Source: Bipolaris cookei (lineage: Eukaryota; Ascomycota; Dothideomycetes; Pleosporales; Pleosporaceae). Taken from it: a stretch of DNA of 64,000 nucleotides. The stretch spans positions 1 to 64,000 of the forward strand of contig NRSV01000012.1 of assembly GCA_002286855.1 (NCBI GenBank), in the 5' to 3' direction. Positions 1 through 13,111 of this stretch are shown here, one piece after another (the first letter of the stretch is position 1; every line of letters starts with the position of its first letter). The notes under the pieces are model-generated. The model had not been told where the DNA came from, searched no databases, and saw only the letters and a list, made by a program, of their open reading frames with translations. The position numbers and the translations under genes are program-made.

Positions 1-623
1 CCCCCCCAAAAAAAAATGTGCCCCATTACGCGCACTATGGATCAACAACATCCCGTAATGTAACAATACAACTCTCCACTCAATCTCATAAAAGAAATGT
101 CAAATAGAACTTCACTCAATGTCCATTGTTGGATACAATCTGTGATATCAACCAGTCCGAATGCACCTGTATCACGACACGGATTGCAAGTGGATGGTAC
201 GGACCCGTGATTCGTGGAGGTAAGTTTGGTACACACAAAAGGGATGAGGGAAGGGTAAGAGAGAAAAAGATATACGTATGTGTTTAGGAAAGAGAAGGAA
301 AGAATAATAATCGTCAGACTCGCGTTCTTTTTGTTTTTATTTGTATACACGGCTAAGATAGTGTTTACGGCGCAGAATCAGCAACGGGTGTATCTGACTT
401 GCACGGTCTGAGAAAGGTAAGGGTGATAAGAGTGATACAGCGGGGAGAAAACCATGGAAACTCAAAGAACTGGAGAGCAGGGAAGCAAGCGACGCTGCTT
501 CTGTCGGTACATAGGCCGAATACTCTGCTTCACAAGTCGAGATTCAGCACGGGTACTACGCCGCGATGAATTCGACTGTTTCGTCGGCCACTGAAAAAAT
601 CCAGGGAGCACCACACCAAACCC
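1..623. other. no gene recognised (left edge)
   Basis: Contains short C and A runs at the extreme edge and scattered short frames. A 102-codon frame on the minus strand (42-350) opens with GTG rather than ATG and shows no recognisable domain, so I do not call a gene. Part of this stretch is probably the 3' untranslated region of the NmrA-like gene that ends at 624. Confidence 0.5.
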
Positions 624-1652
624 TCACTTCATCATCTCTCGAATCGTAACCTCCACCGGCACCGGCGTCCTCCCCGCATCCCTCAAAAACCCTTCAAGCG
701 TATCATCCTCAATCGCACACTCCCCCTGTTCAAGCGCTTCATACGTGCTACTCCACCACTCCACCGCCGCCCTCTCCATTCCCATACCCTCCACGTAAAA
801 ATCCTCATACTCCTTCCTACCCACAACCTCAATCTGCACCTCCTCCCCCCTAATCTCGCCCACCAATCCCGCAATATCCGCCAACGACCGCGTCTCCTTC
901 TGACTCAAATAAAACGTCTTCCCAGTCCACTTCTCCGGCTCCTCCGCTAGCACCTTTGCAGTCGCAAACCCCATATCCGCAATCGCCGTCCAACTAACCC
1001 TTCCATCCCCCGCAACCACGACTTTCCTCCGCTTATCCGCGCGAAGATCGTAGTAATACCCAAAATACAATGGCCAGCTCTCATTGTATAACCCCTCCCG
1101 TATCACCGTCGACTCCGCAACACCCTGCTTCTGGAGCTCCTCAAGATACTCTTCCGTGCGAATATGGGCGCGCATGACGCCCGCGCGGGATGGTCGCGCA
1201 AAAGCGAGCGAAGTGTAGTAAATGTGTTTTACGCCTACGGCAACAGCGGCGTCAATAGCAGCGCGGTGGTGCGCTTCGCGGCCTGACCAGAGGGGTGCGG
1301 AGTTGTAGTCCATGGCGATTGCCGGTGTGGAAACGAGGAAGAGGCGGGTGCATCCTTTGTATGCAGTGCGGAGGGAGGAGGGGTCCGAGAAGTTTGCGTG
1401 CCGGATTGTGAGGGATTGGGCGTGCAGGTGGGAGAGGCGGGGGGAGGAGGGATCAGTTGAGGTCTGTGGGGGTTGTTAGTTGGTGGATGGGTTGGAAGAA
1501 GATGGAGATAGAGAGGGAAAGAAGGTAGGAGATGGGAGATGGGAGAGACTTACACAAACGACAAGCTCCTTTGGATCAATGAGTTTATGCTCTAGGATAG
1601 CGTTGAGGACTGCGTTACCCAGCTTTCCAGTGGCACTTGTTAGAGCTAACAT
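624..1652 (-). CDS. NmrA-like / quinone-oxidoreductase-type NAD(P)-binding protein
   Basis: Two exons, 1652-1554 and 1463-624, flank a 90-nt intron with GTAAGT donor and CAG acceptor; the product is 312 aa. The N-terminus opens directly with a short beta strand and a TSATGKLGN loop, the glycine-rich dinucleotide motif of atypical short-chain dehydrogenases of the NmrA/QOR2 type. The second exon continues with HANFSD and LFLVSTPAIA, which match the NmrA fold pattern, and ends in a substrate-binding C-terminal half. Family members are NAD(P)-sensing repressors or quinone/aldehyde reductases; which role applies here cannot be read from sequence. The start is the first ATG preceding the Rossmann motif. 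It is transcribed in the same direction as the metalloprotease gene upstream at 2324-4806. Confidence 0.85.
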
Positions 1653-2323
1653 TGTTGTAGTTGCTGTTGCAAGTTGGACAATATCCTCTCGGTATTATTT
1701 AAGTATCCTTGCTCTTTCTTTTCTCTTTTTTTCTTCTTCTTCTTCTGGAAATCACCTTTTTGCCCTTTAATTCTGCTTTGATTCGTGCGTAGTGATTGTT
1801 GCTACTTCGTTGAAAAGAAATCGCATTTGTCATCTCAAGATGCAACATGGAGCCATGACGTCTATTGATAATCAAGGGTCCACAGCCTACGGTAGTCGGA
1901 AACAAAAAACCAGTGGGACCCGGACATTACCAGCCGCATGAAATCCGAAATTTGTTCTGCAACGGGTGGTCCCTTGATTTGCTTAGATACCAAGAATAAC
2001 ACTGACATGCGCTCTCAAACAGTAAGTATGCATTTACACAAAGCCCTCAATATCAACATTTCGCTATATATGACCTCTTTATATGCAAAATCCGTCCGCT
2101 TCTCTCTTCCTTTCTCCCTTAATCAAAACTAAAACCAGCGGGGGTGTACCGCCCCCTGCTCTTGAAGTCGCCCGAGACAAAAGAAACGCCGATAATGATG
2201 CTAGCTGAAATTCCCAACCCAGCTTATATACCTGCTGGTTTTAAATGACCGTGAATATTTGTCATTAGATGCAAAAGAAATGTAAAAGAACAAAATAAGA
2301 CAGCGCTGCGGTATTAGAAGCGT
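1653..2323. other. intergenic, no gene recognised
   Basis: Promoter side of the NmrA-like gene and 3' side of the metalloprotease gene. It holds a T/C-rich tract near 1715-1745 (minus-strand purine run). No long frame with coding character was found. Confidence 0.5.
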
Positions 2324-4806
2324 CTATGCATATCGCACACTGCTTCGATGTACTGGCGGTGGCATCGGAACATCCCCGTTCGGTGCGTTCCCATTCGGTG
2401 TCCAGTGACCTGGTTGCGGTCCACTTGGTGGATATTGGTTGCGACTGTTGTTGTATTGAGTCATTGGTGGTTGACCCATATGTCCGTTCCTGTGCCTTCT
2501 GCCCTGACTGCCAATCTCGCTGCTCTGGTAGGGCATTGGGGGCGGCGGAGCAGCGGCGTACTTCTTGAGTCTTGATCGGCGACGGTAGGAGCGCCAGCAG
2601 CAGCAGAAAATACATAGGAGAAGAGCACCGCCAAGTCCTGCAGCAAGACCAATGACGAGGGAAAGATTGCGTTGGATCCAGGTGGTTATTTCTTTGCCAA
2701 CAGAGCCGCCTTGGCAAACACCCTAGGTACTGTTAGTGCTTGAAGAAAAGAGTGAATAATAACTTGACATACGTTTTGACATGTGCCTCCTCCTGTGCAG
2801 CTGGTGCCGTCCAAAAAGTTTTGTTGCAGTCCGTAGCATCTGGCACCAAACTCCGGGCTCGCACAGCTGAGCATGCAGTTGCTATTGTCGCAAGCATAGG
2901 TATCATTGCCTTGAGTGTAGCTTCCCATGATAGTCTTACACTGCATGTCTCTGCTTGTGCATTGACCAGAGGCACAGGTGAGGCCATTGCCGCAGTCGGT
3001 ACCATCGGGCTTTGTCTTGTCCTCGGGGCAGTACGGTGAATTTCCAGTGCAGGTTTCCTGGGGATCGCACGTGCCAACCGAACCGCGACAGACTGTGTTG
3101 GCTGAGGCGAACTGGCAGTTGCGGCAGCAGTCTTCGTTGGAATCGTCGCATACAGCATTGTTGATGAACTTGCAAGTTTGCGGGTTGCAGCAAGCATTGT
3201 CCTTGCAGCCTGAAACGCCACCGCAATCACACTCCTCGTTGCCTTCGACAATACCGTTGCCGCAGGTTGGTCCAGATAGCAGGGTGACATCGCGGTTGTT
3301 GGTGAGACATTGAGATTTGACACTATTACGTCCAAGCGCTGAGCAAATATTGCCAATAGTGCAAGGGGAGAAGCGCGAGATGCCATCTTTTGTCGAGGGA
3401 TTCATGATGAAACCACCATTTGCGTCGCAAGAACTCTGAGTAAAAGGACAACATTGTTGCGCATTGACGACGTCTTTGTTGGCGCATGTTTGTGATGTGC
3501 AGTCGTGTACGGCACCATAGGTATGGCCTGTTTCGTGAGCAATGACTTCCCATTCGTTGTCGGTCCTGATGACTACGTTGGCACCGGCGACTGTCTCGCT
3601 AGCATTTCCAGTGTTGTCTTGCGAGCCTGTTGTGCAAGCTTGTCCAAGCCAGGCGAGTCCGACGGCGGACCCAGTGTTGCAGGTTGACAGAAGGGTCCAG
3701 TGGGAGTAGTTGTCACTTTGCTGTCCTCTCCACTTGGAGAACTGGTTCAAACGGTCTTGAATTGTGATGCTGTTGCTGCAGGCCTGGTTCCAAGGTGTGG
3801 CTTGTTGTTGCTGTGTCGGGCAATCCGGTTCGGTGATGAGGAGATTGGCGACACCAAGTGAAATGTTAAAGGAGCTCTCAAAAACCTCGGAAGCAGAGTT
3901 CATTGCGGCGATGATGTTGGATTGCGTCTTGTTCTTGTCTCTGTCAAAAGACGACACATAGGTGCAGTCGGCAGCTACACCGACAAGCGCAACTTTGCGA
4001 GTACTGGGACAGCCGGCAGTCTTGCCAATGGTGGACGAGAGATCAACACCCGCACCATTGCCTCCGGGCTGTAGGTCATCCTGTCGCTTGAACATGGCGG
4101 TGATGAGAGACGGCGACATGGCCGACGACTCGTCTCGCGCGCGTATGCTAGCAAAAACGGGGTGGTCTTCCTGCGTGTTAAAAATGAGGTCGTCGGACGG
4201 ACATCCAACTTCTTTTGTTCTCTTCCTGAGTTCCATGTTTTCACCAGAGCTCCTGCCCTTTCCCATATCCGAGTCGCGGAACACAACCATGAACTCTTTG
4301 GGACGCAGATCGACATCGGGATCCTCGGACATGCGCGTGGCCTTGTAGCTCGAAGCCGTCTTGACATGGTGGTGGTCGTGGTTAACAGAAAAAGTGCCTT
4401 CGAACAGCGGTTCCAGACCGTCCTCGCGTAAGCCAATGCGCGCCCATCCGACATTGTCCCATCGGTTACCCCTCTTCAGCCACGCCTTGCCCTTGTAAAC
4501 TTTGTGTTGCAACCGATCAATCGGTTCGGACCTTGCTATTGATCCATCTGCGTTGAGATGTGTTATGCGTCCGCCGTCCACAAACAGGTCGTGGTTAGGC
4601 TCGAGGGTCAGGCGGATGCGCTGGCCCGACACGTCAAAGGCAAGGTCGAAGGAGGACACGGCGGTCACACGATGTGTCTGAGTGAGGATGTCGGCATTCT
4701 TGACGAGCGCAATTCTCTGCAGCGGCTCGCGGGCGCGTGAGGCAGCAGTAGCAACAGTGGCGAGACCAATGACAATGGCAGTCTGGAGACTGCCAAAGAG
4801 GCGCAT
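2324..4806 (-). CDS. ADAM-family membrane metalloprotease with disintegrin domain
   Basis: Two exons, 4806-2773 and 2722-2324 (49-nt intron, GTATGT...CTAG), give 810 aa. Residues 1-22 form a signal peptide. A prodomain follows, with a possible Kex2-type KR site at 240-241. The reprolysin-type catalytic domain carries HETGHTYGAVHD at 424-435, the complete zinc site with catalytic Glu425, and a candidate Met-turn (FIMNPS) near 466-471. A cysteine-dense disintegrin domain covers about 512-605, and a further Cys-rich region runs to 682. The second exon supplies a membrane span (about 698-721) ending in a CCCW patch, then a basic, proline-rich cytoplasmic tail. Splicing is required to join the Cys-rich region to the membrane span. 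Family knowledge: ADAMs shed or cleave cell-surface proteins; fungal ADM-A/ADM-B homologues are poorly characterised. Confidence 0.92.
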
Positions 4807-5656
4807 TCTTGCTCGAGTGGCGGTGCTCTCCGTTCAGGAGATAGGCGAGGGGGGCGCAGAAGGGGTGTAAAAACAACAAAGAGGAGCAGGGCGGATATCA
4901 AGACAGCGCAGCGAGAGACATGGGTAGGCAAAAAGGACGATGGAGTATGGACAAACACCAACAAGATGCAAAAAGGCTATTACTGAGCAAAACGATGGCC
5001 ACGGCGGACGATGGAGAGTCGTAATCGCTGTGCACAGCCCCCTGCCAGACACCGTCTTGGCACCCGGCTGCCGGAAGCAGAGGGGGGCCTGGGCGCGACA
5101 CGGATGAAACTATGGCAGCGATGCTGCTTGCCCTCGTGAGCGCCGCGACACCCTCGTCACTCTATACACGGACATACGGCTATGCGGCTAAACCTTGTGC
5201 ACAACTGCAACGGTTGACATGCTGGGCTTCCTCCCCTTTCGTGTGTCGGCAGCCAGCGGGAGCGTGGTTCATCCATCTGTCAGGCTGGTGGTGTACCGCC
5301 AAAACATACTGTACTTACATACACACAATATACACACATACATGCAGCCTTACTAAGTACTCTACATGCATGCATACCGGAGACATTGGACAAGCGCCCA
5401 AACAGCACCTTTTCCCTGTCCTTCTCCCCGCGCATACCGCACCCGTCTCACCATGGAAACGCCTGTACTTGACCCACCTTGCCCTATAGCAAAATCAACT
5501 ATACTACTTTGCATTCCGCCGCTATCCCACTTTGACATGGCCTTCATCCACCCTGCTCGCTGGTTGGCCGCCCTCGGCCGACATCCCCACTGAACCCCAA
5601 CTGTTGCCCTCTCAACCACTGACAGGGCTCTGATAATCCTCGCCAAGTCAAGTCGG
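4807..5656. other. intergenic between metalloprotease start and facA end
   Basis: About 850 bp that serve as promoter for the metalloprotease gene and 3' region of facA. Short frames here overlap each other on both strands and have no domain or signal. Nothing else recognised. Confidence 0.5.
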
Positions 5657-8121
5657 CTATTTCTTCTTCGCCTGGTGCACAATGTCGATGATCTTGTCGA
5701 CTATCGACGGATCCGAGAGCTGTCCCACATGATTAGCTCGCTTTCCACAACAATATGCGTCTTCGTCATCACCATGCAAAAATGGTTGGCGGCATGACTT
5801 GGCTTACCGTTGAAATGTCCCCCAACTGGTCCTCCTCTCCAGCCAAGATCTTGCGCATGATGCGACGCATAATCTTGCCCGATCGTGTCTTGGGCAGATC
5901 CGGCACTACAAAAATCGCCTTTGGTGCAGCAAACGGCCCAATCGACTTGCGCACTTGCATCACCAAATCTTTCTTGACCTGATCGCTAGTCTCGGCACCG
6001 TCCTTGAGCGCCACAAATGCGTTGACGGCTTGGCCTGTCAACTCGTCATGGATCCCCACAACTGCCGCCTCAGCCACTTGATCTGCGTAGTCGTTAGCCA
6101 CGTGCATGTACCACCTTGTCTGTACGCTATAGCTTACGGTGCTCAATAAGCGCTGCTTCAATCTCAGCTGTAGACAGCCGGTGTCCCGATACATTGACAA
6201 CGTCGTCGACGCGTCCCCGGATCCAGTAGTAGCCCTCGTGGTCACGTCCCGCACCGTCTCCAGTGAACTGCCAAGGTTAGCCTATGCTACGTAGAATACT
6301 CCGCATTTTTAGACTCACGTAGTAGCCCTTGTAGACCGTCAGGTATGTCTCCATGTATCGCCTGTGTGCTCCCCAGACTGTGCGTGCCATGCTAGGCCAT
6401 GGCTGCTTGAAGGCTAGTACACCCTCAACGTCGTTGCCGTGGATCTCCTCGCCCGAGACCGGGTCAATAATCGCAGGCTCAATACCAAAGAATGGGAGAG
6501 ATGCTGATCCAGGCTTGGTGGGTGTGATACCTCCCAGTGGCGTAATGACGTGAGAACCAGTCTCGGTTTGCCAATATGTCTGTCAAACATCAGCACATCA
6601 CGTCACGGATATATACTGAATCAAAACTCACGTCAACAACATGTGCTTCCTCCTTGCCAACAACTTCAAAGTACCACTTCCAGACCTCGGCCGCAATTGG
6701 CTCACCGACAGAACCAAGCACCCTGAGTTTCTTCATGTCATACTTAACGTGCTCGTCGCCCGCACGCTTGAGTAGCCGCAGCGCAGTCGGCGCAACATAG
6801 AACTGGGTGACGTTGTGCTTGGCGACAATGTCCCAGTACCGTGAGAAGTTGGGGTAGGCAGGTGTGCCCTCGAAAACAACAGTGGCTACACCAAGCAGTA
6901 GGGGCGCATATACGACATATGTGTGGCCAGTAATCCAGCCTACATCACCACCGCAGAAGAAGACGTCGTTGTCGTGAATATCAAACACGTACTTTCCAGT
7001 CGCCGCAGCTCCGAGAAGGTAGCCACCAGTTGTGTGCATGACGCCCTTGGGCTTACCGGTAGAGCCAGATGTGTAGAGCAAGAAAAGGGGGTCTTCCGAG
7101 TTCATTGGCTCTGGTGCAATGTAGCTGGGCCACTTTTCAACCTCTTCATGCCACCACCAATCCCGGCCCTTCGTCCAGGGCACTTCAGCGCCGGTACGCT
7201 TGTAGACCAGGCAGTGGGTGATGCCGGGGCATTGCTTGAGAGCATCGTCGACAATCTTCTTGGTGCTGATGGTCTTGCCGCCGCGCTTGCCCTCGTCGGT
7301 GGTGATGACGACCTTGCACTCGGCATCGTTAATACGGTCGCGCAGTGAATCAGACGAAAAGCCAGCAAATACGACAGAGTGGATGGCACCAATACGTGTG
7401 CATGCCAAGAACGAAATGACTGCCTCGGGAATCATGGGCAGGTAGAGAGCGACAGTGTCGCCTTTTCGTACGCCCATCTCCTTGAGTGTAAAGGCTAGCT
7501 TGGAGACCTGGCGGAGCAGCTCTCCATATGTGATGATGCGACCATCGCCCTCGTCGTCAGCCTCGTAGATGATGGCGGGCTTGTTGGGGTCCTTGAAGGC
7601 ATGGCGGTCAACACAGTTGTAGCTGGCATTCAGTCTGCCCTCTACGAACCACGCATTGTCACCGTGCTCAAGGCTGCCCGAGTGTACCGTCTCAAAGTCG
7701 CGCTCCCACGTGAGCAGCTCGCGTGCTAGCCTGCCCCAGAAAACCTTTGGGTTGGTAATTGACTCCTTGTACAGCTTCTGATATTCCTCTAGGTTTTCAA
7801 GGTGTGGCTTCGAGTGCGGATGCTTGCTGCTCAGGAAAAAATAATGACATTCGTCAGCTGCTGTCTCAATTGCTCATTCATACGACAAACAATTGCGCGC
7901 GCCGCCATTCGGCCTAACGCTCGGCGTCGCGGGGTGACCCCGCCCAACTCGTGAGCTTTGGAGCTTGGATGGACGCCGCAGCTGTTGTTGTCTTGGTACA
8001 TGATGTAACGACCAAATAAATGTTGCACTCACTCGAAAAACGCCTTGGGGACGTGGAAGGTGTCGACCTCGTGGGCCTCGGCCACGACTGGCGCCGTTGG
8101 CTTGACGTTTCCTTCGGACAT
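5657..8121 (-). CDS. facA: acetyl-CoA synthetase (AMP-forming)
   Basis: Six exons: 8121-8033, 7826-6632, 6579-6319, 6267-6138, 6082-5808, 5719-5657; all junctions keep phase and the product is 670 aa, the usual length for fungal acetyl-CoA synthetase. It converts acetate, ATP and CoA to acetyl-CoA. The N-terminus shows the conserved EAHEVDTFHVPKAFF block followed by a KHP segment. The adenylate-forming core has LYTSGSTGKPKGV (P-loop-like A3 motif), GDVGWITGH, and TYWQTETGSH. The C-terminal lid domain has GRVDDVVNVSGHRLSTAEIE and the acetylation-site motif PKTRSGKIMRR. The protein ends in three lysines. The enzyme is cytosolic/nuclear in fungi and commonly induced by acetate; I saw no decisive promoter motif. 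In this family it can also activate propionate, which links it to the methylcitrate genes at 19.5-23.6 kb. Confidence 0.97.
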
Positions 8122-9917
8122 GGTGTTTTTTCTTGCAGACGGAATGTAACCTTTGGGGTGGGGACAATAGGAGCCCAGCTTCGGCGCGCTGCAATTTCGC
8201 GACGAGGGTGCTCTAGAGCTTTACAAAGGAGGGTTACGAGCCGCGGACGAGAGTGGGAACGTGTTCGCTTGAACCGATATATGTAGTATGTCTCAATACC
8301 GGGTAAAGGGGTCGGCGAATATGCGATGACCTGCGGCAAGGGCCCCCAATTGAAGCTGCTTGCTGAATCTTCCGGAAACCGAGCTCGCAAAGCAAAGTGG
8401 AGCTGGCTGCGCGCGTCTCTTAGTAGTTGGCGTGTCTACGAATGAGGCAGCTGGGGGTGTGAGCAAGAAGGGAAGAAGGGTTGTACAACAGCATGTAGCC
8501 GATGGGCGAACGGCTCGACTTATGAAGAGCTACCTTTTTCCCACGGCTACCACAGTGCTGCTGTACCCCTCGCGTGTGCCACTCGCGCGGGGACATGGAA
8601 TATGACGAAGAACCCAATGCTTGTCTTTGGCTGGGCCCACCTTCCTTTGGTGGGCACCATGAGCCAATGCGGATAGCAGGAGCCACGCCTGGTGCCGCCT
8701 CCGTTGCTCCGGATTACTAGTCGAGTGCGCCTGTAACCCTAACACCCAGTCAGACCATTTCCTCGTGCCGATCTCGTCCTCAGTCTGTTCTGGATGTCTT
8801 CCACTGGCCACGAGGGCCGTGCCGTATTCATTGTTGCGTAGATGGGTGTCCTGACATGCGGTCCATCGGGCACAGGGAGGTTTCTTTGAGGTCCGATATG
8901 TGGCTCGTAAAAGCAGGGTATCTCCGAGTAGACAACCGGCCCGCGCATTCGCATTTCTAGAGATACACATGTCTGTAGATGAATGGGTTTGGAACACATC
9001 TCATTGGTCGCTTTTAATGCCATGAGCGCGGCTTAGCGTACTTGATGGTACTTTTGTCTGGAGCGTGACCGGATAATAGATCCATAGCTCGGCTTGAGAG
9101 AGGCCGAGATACTCTTGCAAAGACTCGTGGTATGAGAGTGCCCCCTCGCAATGCAGCTAAGATAAAAGTACCGCATTTAGAAATGGTAGCTTGGGGAGCT
9201 AATCGCATGTACCTCCCTGGAGGAATGGGGCTTGACCATGCGATGCGACAGGCATCAGCTTTGCGCCCGTTCGGACGTGGGGAAGGGACCAGCCATTTCC
9301 CGAGGCAAAGCTGCCGGCAATTCTTACTGCTCCACACCCAGTCGTGCCTATATACGCCTATGCCAACTGCTCTCTTGGGCGGAGACTGCTGCAAACGAGA
9401 CATGTTGGGGTACTGTAACAGAAAACTTCGCGGCGTGCAGTAGTACTACTATAGGCTAAGCTTTCACCACACGTGTGAGTAATTCATCGTGTCTCGTATT
9501 CGTCGCCGCCCACTCGGCTCGAGTTGTCTGAATGCTCGCAGGAGCGCATAGCAGTAAATTACACCTACGCCATCTCACAGTAAAGTTGGGCATGCGGCAA
9601 AGCATAGAAATCCTGGTGCCAACGTCCATGCATCTTGGCATCCATACATCCGTCGTCACAGCGACTGGCTTTCCATCCTAGCCACTACTACACAGCATTG
9701 GCTGACGTTGGCCGGTGTCTAGGCGCGCAGGACTGTTTACCTTGGGTAGCCAATGAGCGACAGGGGCGCAGCATTGGCGGTACGGAGTTGTACACGCGGA
9801 GCCCTGCAGAACTGTCTCGAGTGTCTTCACTTGGCGGTAGTCAACGTGATCTCGTACACTGTTTCAAGTCAAAGGAGAAGTATTGGTAATAGAGCGTAAT
9901 GGGGTCGTATGTTTAGT
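8122..9917. other. facA upstream region, no gene recognised
   Basis: About 1.8 kb. Frames of 80-155 codons occur on both strands but overlap one another, lack domain similarity I can recognise, and show no introns that would join them. Treated as the facA promoter and leader plus the 3' region of the next gene. Confidence 0.45.
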
Positions 9918-11382
9918 CTACATGCCCACAACTGCGCCTTCCACTACCCTCGTTTCCTGTTCATCGCCAGTTGCGTTTGTGCGCCTCACCAGTCCTGGAT
10001 TGACTAGCACCCCTCTTCTACCAGCTCCGCCCCATTCAAACTCATATAGGTCTGGCTGTCCAAACAGCCATATGCTTATTTCTAGTGCTTCAATGATGAT
10101 AGATGTAAGGTCTTCATCTTTTTGCTGGTCACTACATGTGGGATTGGCCCAAGGGAAAAACGTCAGGGAAAAGTATTCAGCGGCTTCGCGGGCGCTGGAT
10201 TGAATCGCCCACGATTGAGCGGACTCGGGTGTACCAGACGTACTGGTGTAAAGATACGCGGAGGTTCGTTTGAGTAAAGAGGCTGCTGCGATGACGCCCG
10301 GGTCTATGTAAAGTGTTAGTGGTAGTTGCTGAGAGACTCAAGTATAAACATGACGTACCGGAGCTGTTGCTGTGCCTCTCAGACTTCATACTATTGAGTT
10401 CTTCGGGAAACAATGTCCCCATGTGTTTTTCGTCCTTGTTCGGACTCGTTATGGCTATTACATACGAAACGAGTGCATGCTTGAGCGCAGTAGTCGGATT
10501 CGAGCACTCTTGCAGCATTTCCGTCATATTGACGCCCTTTGCTCCAAAGCTAGTAATCCCAGATTCCATGCTCGGTGTAATGCTGGCATGAACGTCGCGA
10601 TAATTTTGCTCTATATGCTCATGCATCTTCTCAAACAGCGCGGATACCCTATCACACACCTCGCTGTCTAGTGCAGCAGGCGGCAAGAAACCAGCGATAT
10701 CCGTATGTGTTGTGTGATCCATATTTACTGGAGCTGGAATTACGGGCGGAATGGGTCGACGCGCTAGCATTGGTGTCTGAGGTACCTGTACATAAGGACT
10801 ATGCATGTCTCCTAGGCTGCCAATGCTCTTTTGTACCATGGTAAGCTCAGGCACTGAATCTCCATAACTCGGGTATCCTCTATCACCAATGTTGACATTC
10901 TGCTGTCTATTCCGTCGCTTGAAAAAGAAGAACGCAGCAAGAAATGCGAGTGCTGCGCCTATGACCAGAGTTCCGACTGCGATGCCCACTACTTCTCCTT
11001 TGGTGAGTCCGCTGGCATCGTATGCTGGTGCTTCCTCACTCCCCGCTGTCACCAAACTTGGCTCTGAGCTGACTACAGTTGTCGATATAGTAGAGACTAC
11101 ACTTTGAGTCGGAAATATCGTAGGTGTTGTGGTGTCGAAACTTTGTAGAGCTGTTGATTTGCTTCCTCCAAGGCCATTGGTTTCACCTGCAACTACAGAG
11201 TCATCGGTGGTCCTTGGGAACACCTCAGGTGTGTCAGATTTCGTGGCTGCTCCTCCTGCCAAACCTAAATAACATTCAGGCATATCGTTTTGACCATGGC
11301 ATTCTGGAGGAGCTGCGTCTCGACCACGTGGACGAGGTCCCAGTACATTGTCGAAGCTCCGAACTCTCAGAAGCTGTACCAT
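9918..11382 (-). CDS. single-pass membrane protein, Ser/Thr-rich ectodomain, unknown function
   Basis: Exons 11382-10359 and 10303-9918 (55-nt intron, GTACGT...ATAG) give about 469 aa. The region before the membrane span is rich in Ser/Thr/Val with two cysteines in an ECHGQNDMPEC stretch. A single span at about 131-154 (VGIAVGTLVIGAALAF...) is followed by a KRRNR stop-transfer and a roughly 310-aa cytoplasmic part. The second exon encodes a well-behaved 128-codon frame; reading through the intron instead gives a low-complexity tail that I reject. No signal peptide is visible, so an upstream exon may be missing: a GTAAGT donor lies near 11508, and splicing from it would extend the protein in frame. 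The topology resembles fungal WSC/mid2-like sensors, but no WSC domain is seen. Confidence 0.7.
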
Positions 11383-13111
11383 CTCCACGTCTTTCACAAC
11401 AAACAGTGGAGCGAGTGACAGAAAAACTTTAAAGAATCAAGAGGGAAAAAAAAATAAGAGGAGACGCAAAATCCTCCGAAATGAGGCGAGCTGACAATAA
11501 GACTTACCGTGCCTTGTATGAGGCATCCAGCTCAGCCTCGCATGATCCAGCAGCAAGCGGATACCGACCCGTCCACCTGGAACTATTTATTGCTTACTGT
11601 TTCACGGCTTTCACGATTGACAATGCCGCAAAGTGCGAACGCCTTACCGGTATAGTGCTGATGGCCCCATGGAGTTTGATCACACATGACCAGTGTTAAT
11701 ACGACAAGCTGGAGTTCGTTGTTGCGCTAATGTGGGGTTTGGGGGCCTTTTCTGAACGCGGTATAAACATGGCTACGCAGCTCTGTTTGCACAGCCTCCG
11801 TAAGCGTGCTTGCAGACAGCATACCGTACTCGGTCTCACATACCGAAATACCGGTAGAGGATATTAATGAAGAGGGGTGTTTGGGTTATCTGGTATTATC
11901 TGAAGTTAGACTCGATATAGTCTAGCGCCCTCTTTGCGCTTTGGCGAACTTTCTGTCAGCTCCACTGCTACCACAGCCATCTCAACTCGTGTGCAAGACG
12001 CATACATTGCACTCGCAAGTCTAGTAGCGCTACAAATAAAGGCATACCCTTGCGTCTTTCTCACTCGATTCTATCCTTAAAGCCTTGCTAAACTACTGCA
12101 CAAAGAGCATCCTGCGCTCTTTGTTTCACTACGTCTTGCAGAAACCGAGGCACTAGCCAGGTCTACTATAAATAGCACAGCGAAGTCACCGCATCTCTCT
12201 CTTTGAACGAGCAATGACTCGGGATGACGTCTTCGTCGTACTAGAGTTTGGCCGAGATAGTGAAACTTGCCAGCCTATCGGAACAGTTACAACACCCTAC
12301 ACGGATTGTGTAATCGTAACAAGGACATGACCATATTTTGTATGCTCAGTGTTATGTACAGTGTCATCGTGTACAAGTTTTCTGAACCAACACATGTATA
12401 GTATTCCTTTCTATATGGAACGGATCTTGATGCTTCTGCACACAAATCTGCATCTGAGATGTTCATTGACCATGCCGGCAATGCCTGGTTTTGAGCAGCT
12501 CATTATTCATCAGACAAGAGTGACAGCCAGCTTACAACGACGTCTGCTCAGCCAACGAAGTACCATAGTACTGATTGGCAAAGACAACTTGTAGAGCCCA
12601 ACAACAAGCGGCCATTATTCAAGATACTCGCGCGTACAACCGCGTGAGTTTTTTCTCGTCCCGTTCATGTAAGTATGGCGGTATAATATGAGCTCATGAT
12701 GCCTTCATAATACATGATATCAACTACTATCACCAAACCCTCTTTGGTTATACTCAACCCCCTAGGCATTGGCTCAACCAGCATCCAACATTACAAATGC
12801 AATTTCCTAAGAACTAAACACCACATGTATATCCATGGTTGAACTCCGCACTACGCATTTGCCGACCACAAAACTATGGTTGGCCCATCTCTACCCACAT
12901 CCTCAAAAATATTTTTTTTTAAAAAAATACCCCCCAGCTGCCATCACAAGACTTACAAAAAAAAGAACCAAAACAGCTGGGCAAGAAAATCGCATCCATC
13001 TCACTTCGCACTCTACTCAGCCTCTCACACCCCTTCTCGAGCAGAAACAACCCGTTAGCCACAGCCCCTCACAACGCACTTATTATCCCAACCCCTACAT
13101 CAGCCACAAAA
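11383..13111. other. intergenic, no gene recognised
   Basis: About 1.7 kb between divergently arranged genes. It contains a small perfect hairpin at 12100-12124, an A/T homopolymer patch near 12906-12926, and no frame with coding character other than the start of the small gene at 13112. Confidence 0.45.
12100..12124. repeat. 9-bp perfect inverted repeat (hairpin)
   Basis: ACAAAGAGC at 12100-12108 is repeated as its exact reverse complement at 12116-12124 with a 7-nt loop. It is not followed by a T run in either direction and is not next to a gene end that needs it, so the role is unknown. Confidence 0.5.

Noticed and set aside
42..350. 102-codon minus-strand frame
   Set aside because: Starts at GTG, no domain, signal or splice support; probably 3' region sequence.
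10177..10358. Read-through C-terminus of the single-pass membrane protein
   Set aside because: A GTACGT...ATAG intron joins a longer, well-behaved frame ending at 9918; the unspliced tail is low quality.
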